Shown here: positions 1-10,300 of the stretch, in pieces | How positions within the stretch are numbered: the first letter of the stretch is position 1 | Layout: every line of letters begins with the position of its first letter | Assembly: GCA_913057975.1 (NCBI GenBank) | Contig: CAJXOQ010000008.1 | Location: 1-49,673 of the forward strand | Direction: 5' to 3' | Origin: an uncultured Marinobacter sp. | GTDB lineage: Bacteria > Pseudomonadota > Gammaproteobacteria > Pseudomonadales > Oleiphilaceae | Length of the DNA stretch: 49,673 bases | Program-made: the position numbers and the translations under genes | The notes under the pieces: generated by a model | What the model saw: only the letters and a program-made list of their open reading frames with translations | Database searches by the model: none | What the model was told of the DNA's origin: nothing

Positions 1-692
1 ATACGGATGTTGAACTTGAGAACACCCTTCTCTTCCGGGTAGTTGGCCATGGAGTAAGCGCGGATGGTCTCCTCCTTGTTGATGGCCTTGTAACGCCAGA
101 TATCGTGCTTGTCCCAATCTTCATGGAACTCCTCCTCAATCTTGAAATCCTTGAACGGGATTTCGTAGGGAGGACACTCAAGCTGTACGTAACCACCGGC
201 ACGGAAATCGACTTCCTCGCCTTCGGGAAGCTTCAGCACCAGTTCCTTGATGAACGTCGCCACGTTGTGGTTGGAGATAACCTCACATTCCCACTTCTTG
301 ACGCCAAAGAACTCCTCTGGCACTTCCACTTTCATGTCCTGCTTCACCGGCACCTGACAGGACAGGCGCCAGCCTTCCTTTTCCTCACGATTGGTGAAGT
401 GGGTCTTTTCGGTGGGCAACATGGCACCGCCACCCTCCAGGACCTTGCACTTGCACTGGGCACAAGTACCGCCGCCGCCACAGGCGGAGGACAGGAAGAT
501 GCCACTTCCGGCCAGGGTTCCGAGCAACTTGCCGCCGGCTTCGGTTGTCAGCGTATGCTCTGGGTCGTCGTTGACTTCAATGGTCACATCACCGGTGCTT
601 ACGAGTCTGGACCGTGCCGCGAGAATGACCGCGACAAGGGCCAGCACGATAACGGTGAACATGACCACGCCGAGAATAATTTCTGTATTCAT
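1..692 (-). CDS. nqrF: Na+-NQR subunit F (partial, N-terminal ~230 residues)
   Basis: NADH-oxidising subunit of the sodium-translocating NADH:ubiquinone oxidoreductase; it passes electrons from NADH through FAD and a 2Fe-2S centre into the membrane subunits. Visible here are an N-terminal membrane anchor (about residues 3-26), a plant-type ferredoxin domain whose ligands are C71, C77, C80 and C112 (motif [10 protein letters not shown]), and the start of the ferredoxin-reductase domain with the FAD-binding RAYSMAN motif near residue 210. The ATG at 692 gives the standard N-terminus MNTEIILGV. The gene runs off the left edge, so the NADH-binding half (family length about 407 residues) is not in the window. 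It follows nqrE by 37 bp as the last visible gene of the operon. Confidence 0.97.
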   Translation of the reverse strand, partial: MNTEIILGVVMFTVIVLALVAVILAARSRLVSTGDVTIEVNDDPEHTLTTEAGGKLLGTLAGSGIFLSSACGGGGTCAQCKCKVLEGGGAMLPTEKTHFTNREEKEGWRLSCQVPVKQDMKVEVPEEFFGVKKWECEVISNHNVATFIKELVLKLPEGEEVDFRAGGYVQLECPPYEIPFKDFKIEEEFHEDWDKHDIWRYKAINKEETIRAYSMANYPEEKGVLKFNIR

Positions 693-729
693 GGTCTCGC
701 CTTTTCGTTAAACCGAATCACCGGGTTGA

Positions 730-1338
730 TTACAGTGAAATACCTGAGAACGACATAAAGCCGAGGGACATCAAACCAACAGTAATGAAGGTGATACCCA
801 GGCCTCGCAGCCCTTCGGGAACATCGCTGTACTTGAGCTTTTCGCGGATACCGGCCAATGCGAGTATGGCCAACGCCCAGCCGACACCGGCACCAAATCC
901 GTAAACCACGCTTTCACTGAAGGTGTAGTCCCGCTCGACCATGAACAGTGATGCACCCAGGATGGCGCAGTTCACGGTAATCAGCGGCAGAAACACCCCA
1001 AGGGCGGCATACAAAGCCGGCATGTACTTGTCCAGAACCATCTCCATGATCTGGATAAGCGCCGCAATTACACCAATGTACGTAATCAGGCCCAAGAAGC
1101 TCAAATCAACATTCGGTAGACCCGCCCAGTCCAGAGCACCTTCCCTGAGGATGGTGTTGTAGAGCAGGTTGTTCACCGGCACCGTGATCGTCAGCACCAC
1201 GACAACGGCGATACCGAGGCCTGCGGCCGCTTCAATCTTCTTGGAGATCGCCAGGAAGGTACACATCCCCAGGAAGAAGGCCAACGCCATGTTTTCAACA
1301 AAGATGGCCTTCAGGATCAGACTGATATAATGCTCCAT
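730..1338 (-). CDS. nqrE: Na+-NQR subunit E
   Basis: Integral membrane subunit of Na+-NQR, 202 residues, the normal family length. It has six hydrophobic segments. C26 (in LGMCTF) and C124 (in VNCAI) match the conserved cysteines that, together with those of NqrD, hold an intramembrane 2Fe-2S cluster in studied NQRs. Its ATG overlaps the nqrD stop by one base (TGATG), which indicates translational coupling. NqrE and NqrD are inverted-topology homologues, so the two could be confused from composition alone, but gene order and the N-terminus MEHYISL fix this one as NqrE. Confidence 0.97.
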   Translation of the reverse strand: MEHYISLILKAIFVENMALAFFLGMCTFLAISKKIEAAAGLGIAVVVVLTITVPVNNLLYNTILREGALDWAGLPNVDLSFLGLITYIGVIAALIQIMEMVLDKYMPALYAALGVFLPLITVNCAILGASLFMVERDYTFSESVVYGFGAGVGWALAILALAGIREKLKYSDVPEGLRGLGITFITVGLMSLGFMSFSGISL

Positions 1339-2003
1339 CAGAAGGCCTCCTTAACCGTGTGGCGGGACATTTTGAAGTCCGCTTCTTCTACCTGCTCAGG
1401 CTTCCAGGTACGCAGACCCCAGATCGCCAGGCCGATGATAAAGAACGCACTCGGCGGCAGCAGCAACAGGCCGTTGGGAATGTACCAACCACCCTCGTTG
1501 ACGACCGGCATCAGAGACACGCCGAACAGCGATCCCGCGCCGAGCAGCTCCCGGAAGAACGCCACGAAGATAAGCAGAACGGAATAGCCCATGCCGTTAC
1601 CAACGCCATCCAGGAAGCTCAGCCAGGGGCCGTTCTTCATGGCGAAACCTTCAGCACGGCCCATGACGATACAGTTGGTGATGATCAAACCAACGAATAC
1701 CGACAGCTGCTTACTGATTTCGTAGGCATACGCCTTGAGCACCTGATCAACAACGATAACCAGGGAGGCGATAATGGTCATTTGCACAATGATCCGGATA
1801 CTGCCGGGAATCTGCGTGCGAACCAGTGACACGGCCAGGTTAGAGAAGGCCGTTACCGCGATAACCGCCATGCACATAACCAGGGTTACGTTCATGCTGG
1901 TGGTCACCGCCAGTGCCGAGCAGATACCGAGGATCTGCAGGGCAATAGGGTTGTTACTGAATATCGGCTCGAAGAGAACCTGTTTGGCTGAAGCGTCTGC
2001 CAT
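1338..2003 (-). CDS. nqrD: Na+-NQR subunit D
   Basis: Membrane subunit of Na+-NQR, 221 residues. C28 (in LGICSA) and C111 (in ITNCIV) correspond to the cysteine pair that shares the intramembrane 2Fe-2S cluster with NqrE in characterised enzymes. The hydrophobic pattern fits six transmembrane helices. It sits between nqrC (2-bp gap) and nqrE (1-bp overlap) in the usual A-F order. Nothing unusual is seen. Confidence 0.97.
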   Translation of the reverse strand: MADASAKQVLFEPIFSNNPIALQILGICSALAVTTSMNVTLVMCMAVIAVTAFSNLAVSLVRTQIPGSIRIIVQMTIIASLVIVVDQVLKAYAYEISKQLSVFVGLIITNCIVMGRAEGFAMKNGPWLSFLDGVGNGMGYSVLLIFVAFFRELLGAGSLFGVSLMPVVNEGGWYIPNGLLLLPPSAFFIIGLAIWGLRTWKPEQVEEADFKMSRHTVKEAF

Positions 2004-2005
2004 GA

Positions 2006-2809
2006 TCAGACCTCCCCTTCACGAAGTTTTTTCAGGTACGGTGCGAAGCCCCGGTCACCCATCCAGTAGTTGACCAGTTGCTCAACACCGCGGCTCGTCA
2101 GGGTCGCACCGGACAGGGCATCCACCTTGTGTTCCTTGTCGGATGCACCAGCGCCCACGCCACCCTTGACCAGGCGAATCTGCGGCTCTTTCAACTCATC
2201 GCCGTACACTTCCTTGCCAACCCACTGGCTTTTCCAGCGAGGGTTATCAACCTCGCCACCAAGCCCCGGAGTTTCGGCGTGATCATAGAACCCCAGGCCC
2301 TCAATGGTGTTGGCATCGCCCTCAAGCGACACAAACCCGTAGAGGGTGGACCACAGACCGTAGCCATGAATCGGAAGCACTACCCTGACCAGTTCACCGT
2401 TTTCACTCAGGGTGTAGATCTTGGCGACGTTCGGGCGGCGCTTGATGCCGGCCTTGTCTTCCGATGCAGGAATATCGATAGACATGGACGGATCAGAAGC
2501 CGCCTTGTACATGTCGTACTTCATCGGTTCCTTTACACCGACCGCCTCGGAATCAACATAGTCTCCGGACTCCAGGTCGACCAGCCGAACGTCGAAACGA
2601 GAAAAGGTTTCTTCGATTTCTTCAGCCGTAGCGCCCTCTTTCAGCATGCCGGCCGCCGCCAGGATGTTGGAACGAATATCCAGATTCTGGTTCTGGACCT
2701 GCGCCGGTCGAAGCATTACCGCCGCTGTCGACACCACGACAGAGAACGCAACGCTCAGCACCAGCGCAACCATCAGCGTTCTGGAGACAGTTTCTTTAGC
2801 TTTAGCCAC
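2006..2809 (-). CDS. nqrC: Na+-NQR subunit C (covalent FMN subunit)
   Basis: Periplasm-facing subunit of Na+-NQR with a single N-terminal membrane helix (about residues 10-32) and a soluble FMN-binding domain. The flavinylation motif SGATLT is present; by family knowledge FMN is attached by a phosphoester bond to T236 (267-residue numbering). A longer open frame begins at 2845 with an ATG, but the GTG at 2809 is preferred: a GGAGG ribosome binding site lies seven bases upstream and the protein then begins [12 protein letters not shown], which fits the family. With this start nqrC overlaps the end of nqrB by 8 bp. The flavin transferase ApbE that loads FMN is not in the window. Confidence 0.95.
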   Translation of the reverse strand: MAKAKETVSRTLMVALVLSVAFSVVVSTAAVMLRPAQVQNQNLDIRSNILAAAGMLKEGATAEEIEETFSRFDVRLVDLESGDYVDSEAVGVKEPMKYDMYKAASDPSMSIDIPASEDKAGIKRRPNVAKIYTLSENGELVRVVLPIHGYGLWSTLYGFVSLEGDANTIEGLGFYDHAETPGLGGEVDNPRWKSQWVGKEVYGDELKEPQIRLVKGGVGAGASDKEHKVDALSGATLTSRGVEQLVNYWMGDRGFAPYLKKLREGEV

Positions 2810-4007
2810 GGGCAAGCCTCCGTTTGATGTTGGCCTGAACCACATAGTGGTCCATCAGCGGTGCAAAGAGGTTGGCAAACAGGATTGCCAGCATGATGCC
2901 TTCCGGGAACGCCGGGTTGATGACGCGAATCAGCACGGTCATCACGCCGACCAGGATACCGAAGCACCAGCGCCCGGTGTTGGTCATCGCCGCAGACACC
3001 GGATCGGTCGCCATGAACATCATGCCAAAGGCAAAGCCACCCATCACTAGATGCCAGTGTGCCGGCACGTCAAACATTGGGTTGGTATCCGAGCCGATCA
3101 CGTTCAGCAGCAGCGACATGGCAATCATGCCGATTAACACCCCACCGACAATACGATAGGACGCGATTTTCATCCCCAGAAGGATAATGCCGCCGATCAA
3201 CACTGCCAGCGTAGAGGTCTCACCCATGGAACCCTGGATCGAGCCCATAAAGGCTGACATCCAGCCAATCTGCGTTTCCAGCGCTTCCAGGCCACCACTG
3301 GCCGCCCAGCTCAGCGCCGTCGCGCCACTGAAACCGTCGACCGCTGTCCATACCGTGTCACCGGAAATCTGGGCCGGGTAAGCAAAGTACAGGAACGCAC
3401 GACCGGTGAGGGCCGGGTTCAGGAAGTTCTTGCCAGTGCCGCCAAACACCTCCTTGCCAATGACTACACCAAAAGTGATACCAAGGGCGACCTGCCAAAG
3501 CGGAATGGTCGGCGGGCAAACCAGTGCGAACAGCACGGAAGTTACGAAGAAGCCTTCGTTCACTTCGTGACGGCGAACGGTGGCGAACAACACTTCCCAG
3601 AAACCACCCACCACGAAGGTAACGAAGTAAATGGGTACGAAGTACGCCATGCCGTAGACAAAATTGTCCCAGATGCTGGCGGCGTTATTGCCGGCCAGGG
3701 CACTGATAAAGGCAGTACGCAGACCACCGTCACCCATCAGAGCGTCCGGATTCTCAGCCAGGAAACTGTTGGCCTGGAAGCCAATGTTCCACATACCGAA
3801 GAACATTGCCGGGAAGGTACACAGCCAGACCGTAATCATGATGCGCTTAAGATCAATACCATCACGCACATGAGAGGTAGTGGATGTGACGCTCGCCGGC
3901 GAATAGAAAATCGTATCCACCGCTTCGTAAAGCGCATACCAGCGCTCGTACTTGCCACCTTTTTCGAAATGATGCTCGATACCATCGAGAAACTGTCGGA
4001 TTGCCAT
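2802..4007 (-). CDS. nqrB: Na+-NQR subunit B (covalent FMN, quinone site)
   Basis: Largest membrane subunit of Na+-NQR (401 residues, about ten transmembrane helices). It contains the second flavinylation motif, SGATAL, in which T230 is the expected FMN attachment residue. In studied enzymes NqrB also carries riboflavin, part of the ion pathway and the ubiquinone-reducing site. The gene lies 4 bp after nqrA and overlaps nqrC by 8 bp, as expected for one polycistronic transcript. Length and start ([14 protein letters not shown]) match the family. Confidence 0.97.
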   Translation of the reverse strand: MAIRQFLDGIEHHFEKGGKYERWYALYEAVDTIFYSPASVTSTTSHVRDGIDLKRIMITVWLCTFPAMFFGMWNIGFQANSFLAENPDALMGDGGLRTAFISALAGNNAASIWDNFVYGMAYFVPIYFVTFVVGGFWEVLFATVRRHEVNEGFFVTSVLFALVCPPTIPLWQVALGITFGVVIGKEVFGGTGKNFLNPALTGRAFLYFAYPAQISGDTVWTAVDGFSGATALSWAASGGLEALETQIGWMSAFMGSIQGSMGETSTLAVLIGGIILLGMKIASYRIVGGVLIGMIAMSLLLNVIGSDTNPMFDVPAHWHLVMGGFAFGMMFMATDPVSAAMTNTGRWCFGILVGVMTVLIRVINPAFPEGIMLAILFANLFAPLMDHYVVQANIKRRLARG

Positions 4008-4011
4008 CGTT

Positions 4012-5358
4012 TTAGCCCTCGATCTCGATTCTGGTCAGGTTCTCACGGAGAATCGGACCGTACTCGTATTTACCCGGGCACACGAAGGTACACAGCGCCA
4101 GATCTTCTTCATCCAGCTCCAACGCACCCAGTTTTTGTGCCATTTCAGTGTCGCCCACGATCAAAGACCGCAACAACTGGGTCGGCAAAATGTCCAGCGG
4201 CATGACCTTTTCGTACACACCCACTGGCACCATCGCCCGCTCACTGCCGTTGGTCGTGGTCGTCATATCGAACCGCTTTCCGCCGACCAGCTTGGACAGA
4301 TAGATGTTCATAACCGAGAACTTGTTGGCTCCCGGTGACAGCCAGCCCATAAACTCTCGTTTGTTGCCCTCTTCCAGAACCGAGATCTGGTTGGCGAAGC
4401 GACCGAGGTAGTTACAAGGCCCGTCACCACGACGACCACCGAACACAGAGCCGGAAATTTTGCGAACCTCGCAGTCCGTGGCAATTTCACCATCAAGAAA
4501 TTCATCAAGATTGGCTCCGACACGGGTACGAATCAGGCGCGGCTTGAGGGCCTTCGGACCACCGACCGCAACAATACGGTTCACCGACAGCTCGCCGGTC
4601 TCAAACAGCTTTGCGATATCAATGACGTCCTGGTAGCCGATACTCCATACCACTTTGTCCCCGGCAATGGGATCGAGGTAATGGATATGAGTACCTACGT
4701 TACCCGCGGGATGAACACCCTCAAATTGCTGCACTTCCACGCTGTCGTCAGACGGAACCGGTACATCAGAGCCCGGCTTACCGGCCACAAACACCTTACC
4801 GGTGGTCAGCTTGGAGAGAATCTTAAGCCCCTGCTCGAAGGCCGCACCGTTTTCACGAATGATCACCGTGGGATCCGCTGCCAGCGGGTTAGTGTCCATG
4901 ACGGACACGAAGATGGAATGCGGCGCCGTATCAATGGCAGGCACCTTACTGTAGGGACGGGTCTTGAAGGTTGTCCACAACCCGGACTCGACCAGGTTAT
5001 CGACGACTTGCTGACGCTCCAGACCAGCAACATCAGACGCATCGTAACGCGCAAAGGTCTCAGCTTCGTCGCCGTCGATTTCAACGACAACCGACTGAAA
5101 CACACGGCGCTCGCCGCGGTTGATTTCCTTGACCACACCGGCTGCCGGTGAAGTATAACGAACGCCTTCGGTCTTCTTGTCCGTAAACAGCAGCGTGCCG
5201 CGCTTTACACGGTCACCTTCTTTCACAGCCATCGTTGGCTTCATGCCTACGTAGTCAAAACCGATCAACGCCACATGGCGAACGGGTTTGCCGTCTGTAA
5301 TGGTCTGCTCAGGAGCGCCGCTGATGGGAAGATCCAGGCCTTTTTTGATCTTGATCAT
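4012..5358 (-). CDS. nqrA: Na+-NQR subunit A
   Basis: Cytoplasmic-side subunit and first gene of the nqr operon, about 448 residues, belonging to the family that includes the RnfC-like NqrA proteins. It has no transmembrane segment and is needed for quinone reduction in the assembled complex. The open frame extends to an ATG at 5367, but the ATG at 5358 is preferred: it gives [14 protein letters not shown], the classical NqrA N-terminus, and has a GAGG a few bases upstream. Neither start has an ideal ribosome binding site, so the true start could be nine bases upstream. A roughly 190-nt leader separates it from the likely promoter at 5551-5579. Confidence 0.95.
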   Translation of the reverse strand: MIKIKKGLDLPISGAPEQTITDGKPVRHVALIGFDYVGMKPTMAVKEGDRVKRGTLLFTDKKTEGVRYTSPAAGVVKEINRGERRVFQSVVVEIDGDEAETFARYDASDVAGLERQQVVDNLVESGLWTTFKTRPYSKVPAIDTAPHSIFVSVMDTNPLAADPTVIIRENGAAFEQGLKILSKLTTGKVFVAGKPGSDVPVPSDDSVEVQQFEGVHPAGNVGTHIHYLDPIAGDKVVWSIGYQDVIDIAKLFETGELSVNRIVAVGGPKALKPRLIRTRVGANLDEFLDGEIATDCEVRKISGSVFGGRRGDGPCNYLGRFANQISVLEEGNKREFMGWLSPGANKFSVMNIYLSKLVGGKRFDMTTTTNGSERAMVPVGVYEKVMPLDILPTQLLRSLIVGDTEMAQKLGALELDEEDLALCTFVCPGKYEYGPILRENLTRIEIEG

Positions 5359-5550
5359 TAGCCTCATCCAATCATCAGAAACTATTCGATGGATTTGTAA
5401 CGCCCGACGCGTGCCGCCCAGTTATGCCAATCCGGCCTGAACCGAATGATGGCGCCAGGGCAACGGATCCACCGGCGTTAATTACAGCCAGGCATCCGGT
5501 TAAGGAAAAGCGATGGGAAGCGGGTGTCAGACGTACCCAAAATCGCGCCA
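5359..5550 (-). promoter_or_regulatory. nqr operon 5' leader, no gene seen
   Basis: This stretch between the predicted nqr promoter and nqrA contains no convincing reading frame on either strand and no ribosome binding site with a coding frame. If the promoter call is right, it is a 5' leader of about 190 nt. No known riboswitch consensus was recognised and no strong long stem was found by eye. Confidence 0.35.
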
Positions 5551-5579
5551 ATTATAGAGATTAAGGAATACTATTTCCA
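5551..5579 (-). promoter_or_regulatory. sigma-70 promoter for nqrABCDEF
   Basis: On the minus strand a perfect TATAAT (-10, at 5551-5556) is preceded at exactly 17 bases by TGGAAA (-35, at 5574-5579; 4 of 6 matches to TTGACA). It lies between the gap terminator and nqrA and is the best promoter-like match in this 345-bp intergenic region. Confidence 0.6.
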
Positions 5580-5637
5580 CCAGAAACCCTACGGAGTTTG
5601 TGCCTTAACGTAATCAGAGAGTGGTTTACATGAGCCC

Positions 5638-5676
5638 AAAAAGAAACCCCGGTCGCGAAAACGACCGGGGTTTCTT
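5638..5676 (-). terminator. Rho-independent terminator of gap
   Basis: A perfect 15-bp stem (arms 5641-5655 and 5662-5676) with a six-base loop is followed on the minus strand by a T-rich tract (TTTCTTTTT spans the arm and tail). It lies about 28 bp after the gap stop codon. The arms themselves are A/T-rich at the base, and the plus-strand side continues TTTCTTAACT, so weak bidirectional activity is possible. It insulates nqr from gap. Confidence 0.9.
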
Positions 5677-5703
5677 AACTGCCTCTGAGCACTTCTGGGC
5701 CCG

Positions 5704-7173
5704 TCAGCCTCTAACCCGCTTCGGGAAGATCGGATAGGTAACACCCGCCATCTGATTAACCACGCGAATCACCTGGGCGCTGTAACCAGCCTCATTGTCA
5801 TACCAAACGTAGAGGATCAGGCGCTTGCCATTGGCGATGGTGGCCTGCGCATCCACAATGCCGGCATGGCGGGAACCGACGAAATCGGTGGAAACCACTT
5901 CCGGCGAGTTGACGAAGTCGATCTGCTTCTGCAACTCGGAGTGCAGCGCCATATCGCGAAGGTATTCGTTAACACCTTCCACCGTTACGTCTTTTTCCAG
6001 GTTGAGATTCAGGATTGCCATGGACACGTTCGGAGTGGGAACGCGAATGGCGTTACCGGAAAGCTTGCCCTTCAATTCCGGAAGCGCCTTGGAGACGGCC
6101 TTCGCGGCACCGGTTTCGGTAATAACCATGTTTAGCGGGGCACTGCGACCACGACGACTACCCTTGTGGTAGTTGTCGATCAGGTTCTGGTCGTTGGTGT
6201 AGGAGTGAACCGTCTCGACGTGACCGTCCTCGACACCGTACTCATCGTAAATGGCCTTGAGCACCGGTGTGATGGCGTTGGTGGTACAGGATGCAGCAGA
6301 CAGAATCCGGTCTTCACTGGTGATCCAGTCGTTGTTAATCCCGTGCACAATATTCTTGATGTCACCTTTACCCGGCGCCGTCAGCAGAACCCGGCTGACC
6401 CCCTTGGATTTCAGGTGCAGACCAAGCCCGGCCTCGTCGCGCCAGATACCTGTGTTGTCAATAATAATCGCATTGTTAATGCCGTATTGGGTGTAATCCA
6501 CCTGATCAGGGCCCGGCGAGTAGATCACCTTGATAAAGTTGCCATTGGCGATCAGCGCAGAGTTTTCTTCGTCCACGGTGATCGTACCGTTGAAGGGGCC
6601 GTGAACCGAATCGCGGCGCAGCAGGCTGGCGCGCTTTTCGAGGTCATTGTTTGCCCCACCCTGACGAACCACGATGGCACGCAGACGCAGGTTGTTACCG
6701 CCACCGGCCTTCTCGATCATGATCCGGGCCAGCAGCCGCCCGATCCGCCCGAAACCGTACAGCACCACGTCTTTGGTGTCGTTTTCGGCATCTTCCTGAG
6801 ACTGGGTCTGATACTGGCCGATAATCGGGCCAATCTCACGCTTGAGAAAGTCATCAAGAGATCCGCCTTCTTCCTTGAATTTCACCGCGAGCTTGCCGAT
6901 ATCCACGTGCCCGCGCCCCAGCTCCATCTTGTCCATTGCCTGCAGAATAGGCAGGGTGTTGTGAACAGACAGCTCGCTGTCTTCAACCTGACGCACAAAG
7001 CGGTGCGCGCGAATGATGTCGATGACCGACTGGTTGATAATGGACCGGCCATACACAGACGTGACCACATTGTTTTTACGGTAGAGACGGCCGATCAGCG
7101 GAATCATGGCTTCCGCAGTGGATTCTCTTTCCGTCCAGTTAGACAGGTGCTGATTGATCTGTTCGTGACTCAC
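5704..7173 (-). CDS. gap: Glyceraldehyde-3-phosphate dehydrogenase, N-terminally extended type
   Basis: NAD(P)-linked glyceraldehyde-3-phosphate dehydrogenase homologue of 489 residues. The Rossmann motif GFGRIGR is at residues 140-146, the catalytic cysteine is C296 in SAASCTTNA, and the partner histidine is H323 in HSYTNDQ. The canonical enzyme is about 335 residues, so residues 1 to about 134 are an extra N-terminal domain, predicted mostly helical and without a recognised motif. The start is a GTG at 7173 with an AGAGG site eight bases upstream. P. aeruginosa, from memory, carries a similar long form beside mfd. Whether it works in glycolysis or gluconeogenesis cannot be read from the sequence. 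Confidence 0.93.
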   Translation of the reverse strand: MSHEQINQHLSNWTERESTAEAMIPLIGRLYRKNNVVTSVYGRSIINQSVIDIIRAHRFVRQVEDSELSVHNTLPILQAMDKMELGRGHVDIGKLAVKFKEEGGSLDDFLKREIGPIIGQYQTQSQEDAENDTKDVVLYGFGRIGRLLARIMIEKAGGGNNLRLRAIVVRQGGANNDLEKRASLLRRDSVHGPFNGTITVDEENSALIANGNFIKVIYSPGPDQVDYTQYGINNAIIIDNTGIWRDEAGLGLHLKSKGVSRVLLTAPGKGDIKNIVHGINNDWITSEDRILSAASCTTNAITPVLKAIYDEYGVEDGHVETVHSYTNDQNLIDNYHKGSRRGRSAPLNMVITETGAAKAVSKALPELKGKLSGNAIRVPTPNVSMAILNLNLEKDVTVEGVNEYLRDMALHSELQKQIDFVNSPEVVSTDFVGSRHAGIVDAQATIANGKRLILYVWYDNEAGYSAQVIRVVNQMAGVTYPIFPKRVRG

Positions 7174-7214
7174 GCTTGAACCTCTGCAGTTGGAACCTGA
7201 AAATTGGGGCAGTA

Positions 7215-7243
7215 TTATCCAACGTTATTTCTCAGACAGCAAA
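7215..7243 (-). promoter_or_regulatory. Possible sigma-70 promoter for gap
   Basis: On the minus strand GATAAT (-10, 7215-7220, 5 of 6) is preceded at 17 bases by TTGCTG (-35, 7238-7243, 3 of 6). It lies about 42 bp upstream of the gap GTG. The -35 match is weak. Confidence 0.45.
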
Positions 7244-7283
7244 TACACTCCGTTAATCCTTTCGTAACTGTCGATCGGCTGTC

Positions 7284-7312
7284 ATGACAGCGAGACATCG
7301 GGCCGGTAGAAT
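7284..7312 (+). promoter_or_regulatory. sigma-70 promoter for mfd
   Basis: ATGACA (-35, 7284-7289, 5 of 6) and TAGAAT (-10, 7307-7312, 5 of 6) are separated by exactly 17 bases, and the implied leader to the mfd ATG is about 48 nt. It is divergent from the gap promoter, with about 40 bp between the two -35 elements. Confidence 0.65.
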
Positions 7313-7366
7313 ACGCGCCTCACCGCTCCCAGGCCCCACACCGTATTCAGGAGAAAGAACCAGCCC

Positions 7367-10300
7367 ATGACGCACGCCGCCGCCCACCCCGACAGACATT
7401 CCGCACTGGTCGCGCCGGTCGCACCTGTCAAGGCTGCGGATCATCGCATCTGGGGGCAACTGCATGGTAGTAGTGACGCCCTGGCCATCTGCGAGAGTGC
7501 CAGGGCCCACCAGGGCCTGACACTGGTAATAACCCGCAGCACCGAGGAATCCATCCGCCTCGAGCAGTCCATGCGATTCTACCTGGGCCTGCCCACCGAT
7601 GAAGATCAACCGGCCATTACACCGGACGGTCTCGAGCTGCTGTCGCTGCCGGATTGGGAAACCCTGCCCTACGACCTGTTTTCACCACACCAGGACATTA
7701 CCTCCCGTCGCATCCGGGCCCTGCACCGGTTGCCAACGACAAACCACGGCGTCCTGGTGGTGCCGGCCCGCACCCTGATGCACCGGTTGCCGCCGGTCAG
7801 TTACCTGCAGGGCAACACCCTGCTTCTTGAGGTTGGCCAGTCACTGGATATCGACAACTGGCGCATGCAGCTGGAATCGGCCGGATACCGGCACGCCGAT
7901 AATGTCTATGAACACGGCGAGTACGCGGTGCGCGGGGCTATCCTGGACATCTTCCCCATGGGCGCCACCCGCCCCTACCGCATCGACCTGTTCGATGACG
8001 AAATTGAAACACTGCGAACCTTTGATCCGGAAACCCAGCGCTCGATCGACCGAATTGAACGCATTGAGCTGTTGCCCGCCAACGAATTTCCCTGGCACAA
8101 AGAAGCCCGATCAGGGTTCCGTAACCGGTGGTTTGAGCAGTTTCCCCATGCCGATAAAGACGCCCCGATCTACCAGGACGTCACCCACAGCATTACACCG
8201 CCGGGGATCGAGTACTATCTACCCCTGTTCTTCGAACAGACAGCAACGCTGTTTGACTACCTGCCTGGCGAAACCCTGGTATTCACGGCGTCGGGGCTCA
8301 ACGACGCGGCCGGCGCCTTCGACGCCGACACCCGCGCCCGCTACGAGGATCGTCGCCACGATCGGATGCGCCCTATCCTGCCGCCAGCAGAACTCTTCCT
8401 CCAGAAGGACGAGCTGTTCGGCCTGCTCAAGGGATTTCCCCGGGTAACAATGACCACGGAAGCCACTGAGTCCACCGGCGGCAGCAATTGCCAGACCGAC
8501 ATTATGCCGGATGTCGCGATGGATGGCCGTGCCGCGGACCCGGCCGGGCGCCTCAAGCGCTTTATCAATGAGTTCCACGGTCGGGTCCTGATCTGTGCGG
8601 AGTCCTCTGGCCGACGTGAGGCGCTGATTGAGAACCTGGCCGACCATGGCCTCAAACTGGCGACTCTGGAAAACTGGCAGGCCTTTGTCAGCGACCCGTC
8701 CGCCACCCTCGGCATTACCGTCGCACCCATGGAATATGGGTTGCTATTGCCTGACCATCACCTCGCTCTGATCACGGAAACAGCCCTCTTCGGTGAACGG
8801 GTGCTGCAGCGGCGGCGCCGGGAGAAACCAACCGAGGCGGACGATGCCGGCTACCGGGACCTGTCCGAGCTACGCATTGGCGCGCCGGTGGTTCATATAG
8901 ACCATGGCGTTGGCCGCTATCAGGGCCTGGAAACCATTACGGTTGAAGGCGAAGCCAGCGAATTCCTGATGCTGGAATACGCCGGCGGCTCGAAACTCTA
9001 TGTACCGGTTTCCAGCCTGCATCTGATTTCCCGCTATACCGGTTCGGATACTGATCACGCGCCTTTGCACAAGCTGGGCACGGATCGCTGGAGCAACGCC
9101 AAACAAAAGGCTCTGGAGAAAATCCGCGATACTGCAGCGGAACTACTGGATGTCTACGCGCGCCGGGAGGCCCGCAAGGGCTTTGCCTTTGAAGACCCCA
9201 AGGAAGCCTACCGCGCCTTCGCCGCCGGTTTCCCCTTTGAGGAAACCCCGGACCAGCAGGCGGCCATTGAGGCTGTGTTCGAGGACATGGTCAGTGAAAA
9301 ACCCATGGACCGCCTGGTCTGTGGCGATGTTGGCTTCGGCAAGACAGAAGTCGCCATGCGCGCGGCCTTCATGGCGACATACTCCGGCAAGCAGGTCGCT
9401 GTGCTGGTGCCGACCACCCTGCTTGCTCAGCAACATTACGAGTCCTTTCGCGACCGCTTCTCGGATACCGCCGTTCATGTCGAGCTGCTCAGCCGTTTCC
9501 GTAGCGGCGGGCAAACCACTAAAGCGATGGCCGCCATCGAAGCCGGCAAAGCCGATATTGTTATCGGCACCCACAAGCTGCTCCAGGGTGACATCAAGTT
9601 CAAAAACCTGGGACTGGTGATCATCGATGAAGAACACCGGTTCGGTGTCCAACAGAAGGAACGCCTGAAAGCCCTGCGGGCCGAGGTGGACATGCTGAAC
9701 CTGACAGCCACGCCGATCCCCCGAACCCTGAACATGGCCATGGGGCACCTACGGGATCTGTCGATCATCGCCACACCTCCCGCGCGACGCCTGTCGGTAA
9801 AAACCTTTGTGCGGCAGCGGGACGAGGCGATGGTCAAGGAAGCCATCCTGCGGGAGGTACTGCGTGGCGGCCAGGTGTACTTCCTGCACAACGATGTGGC
9901 CACCATCGAGAAAACCGCCGAGGACCTGCGCCAACTGATCCCGGAAGCACGTGTGGGCGTTGCCCATGGCCAGATGCGCGAGCGCGAGCTGGAACAGATC
10001 ATGTCGGACTTCTATCACAAGCGCTTCAACGTGCTGGTGTGCACCACGATTATTGAAACCGGCATCGACATTCCCAGTGCCAACACCATTATCATTGAAC
10101 GGGCGGACAAGTTCGGGCTGGCACAACTGCACCAGCTCCGCGGCCGCGTCGGGCGCTCTCACCATCAGGCCTATGCCTACCTGCTGACACCACCACCCCG
10201 GTCCATCACCGCCGACGCGAAAAAGCGCCTTGAAGCCATCTCGGAGGCACAGGACCTGGGTGCAGGCTTCATGCTGGCCACCCACGATCTCGAGATTCGC

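Noticed and set aside
2810..2845. Longer nqrC start at ATG 2845
   Set aside because: The GTG at 2809 has a GGAGG at correct spacing and the family N-terminus; the longer form would overlap nqrB by 44 bp.
6166..7179. 337-residue open frame on the plus strand opposite gap
   Set aside because: Antisense shadow of the GAPDH gene; the real gene has the NAD motif, catalytic Cys and His.
7253..7609. 118-residue minus-strand frame over the mfd start
   Set aside because: It covers the divergent promoter region and the mfd start, has no ribosome binding site and no family resemblance.
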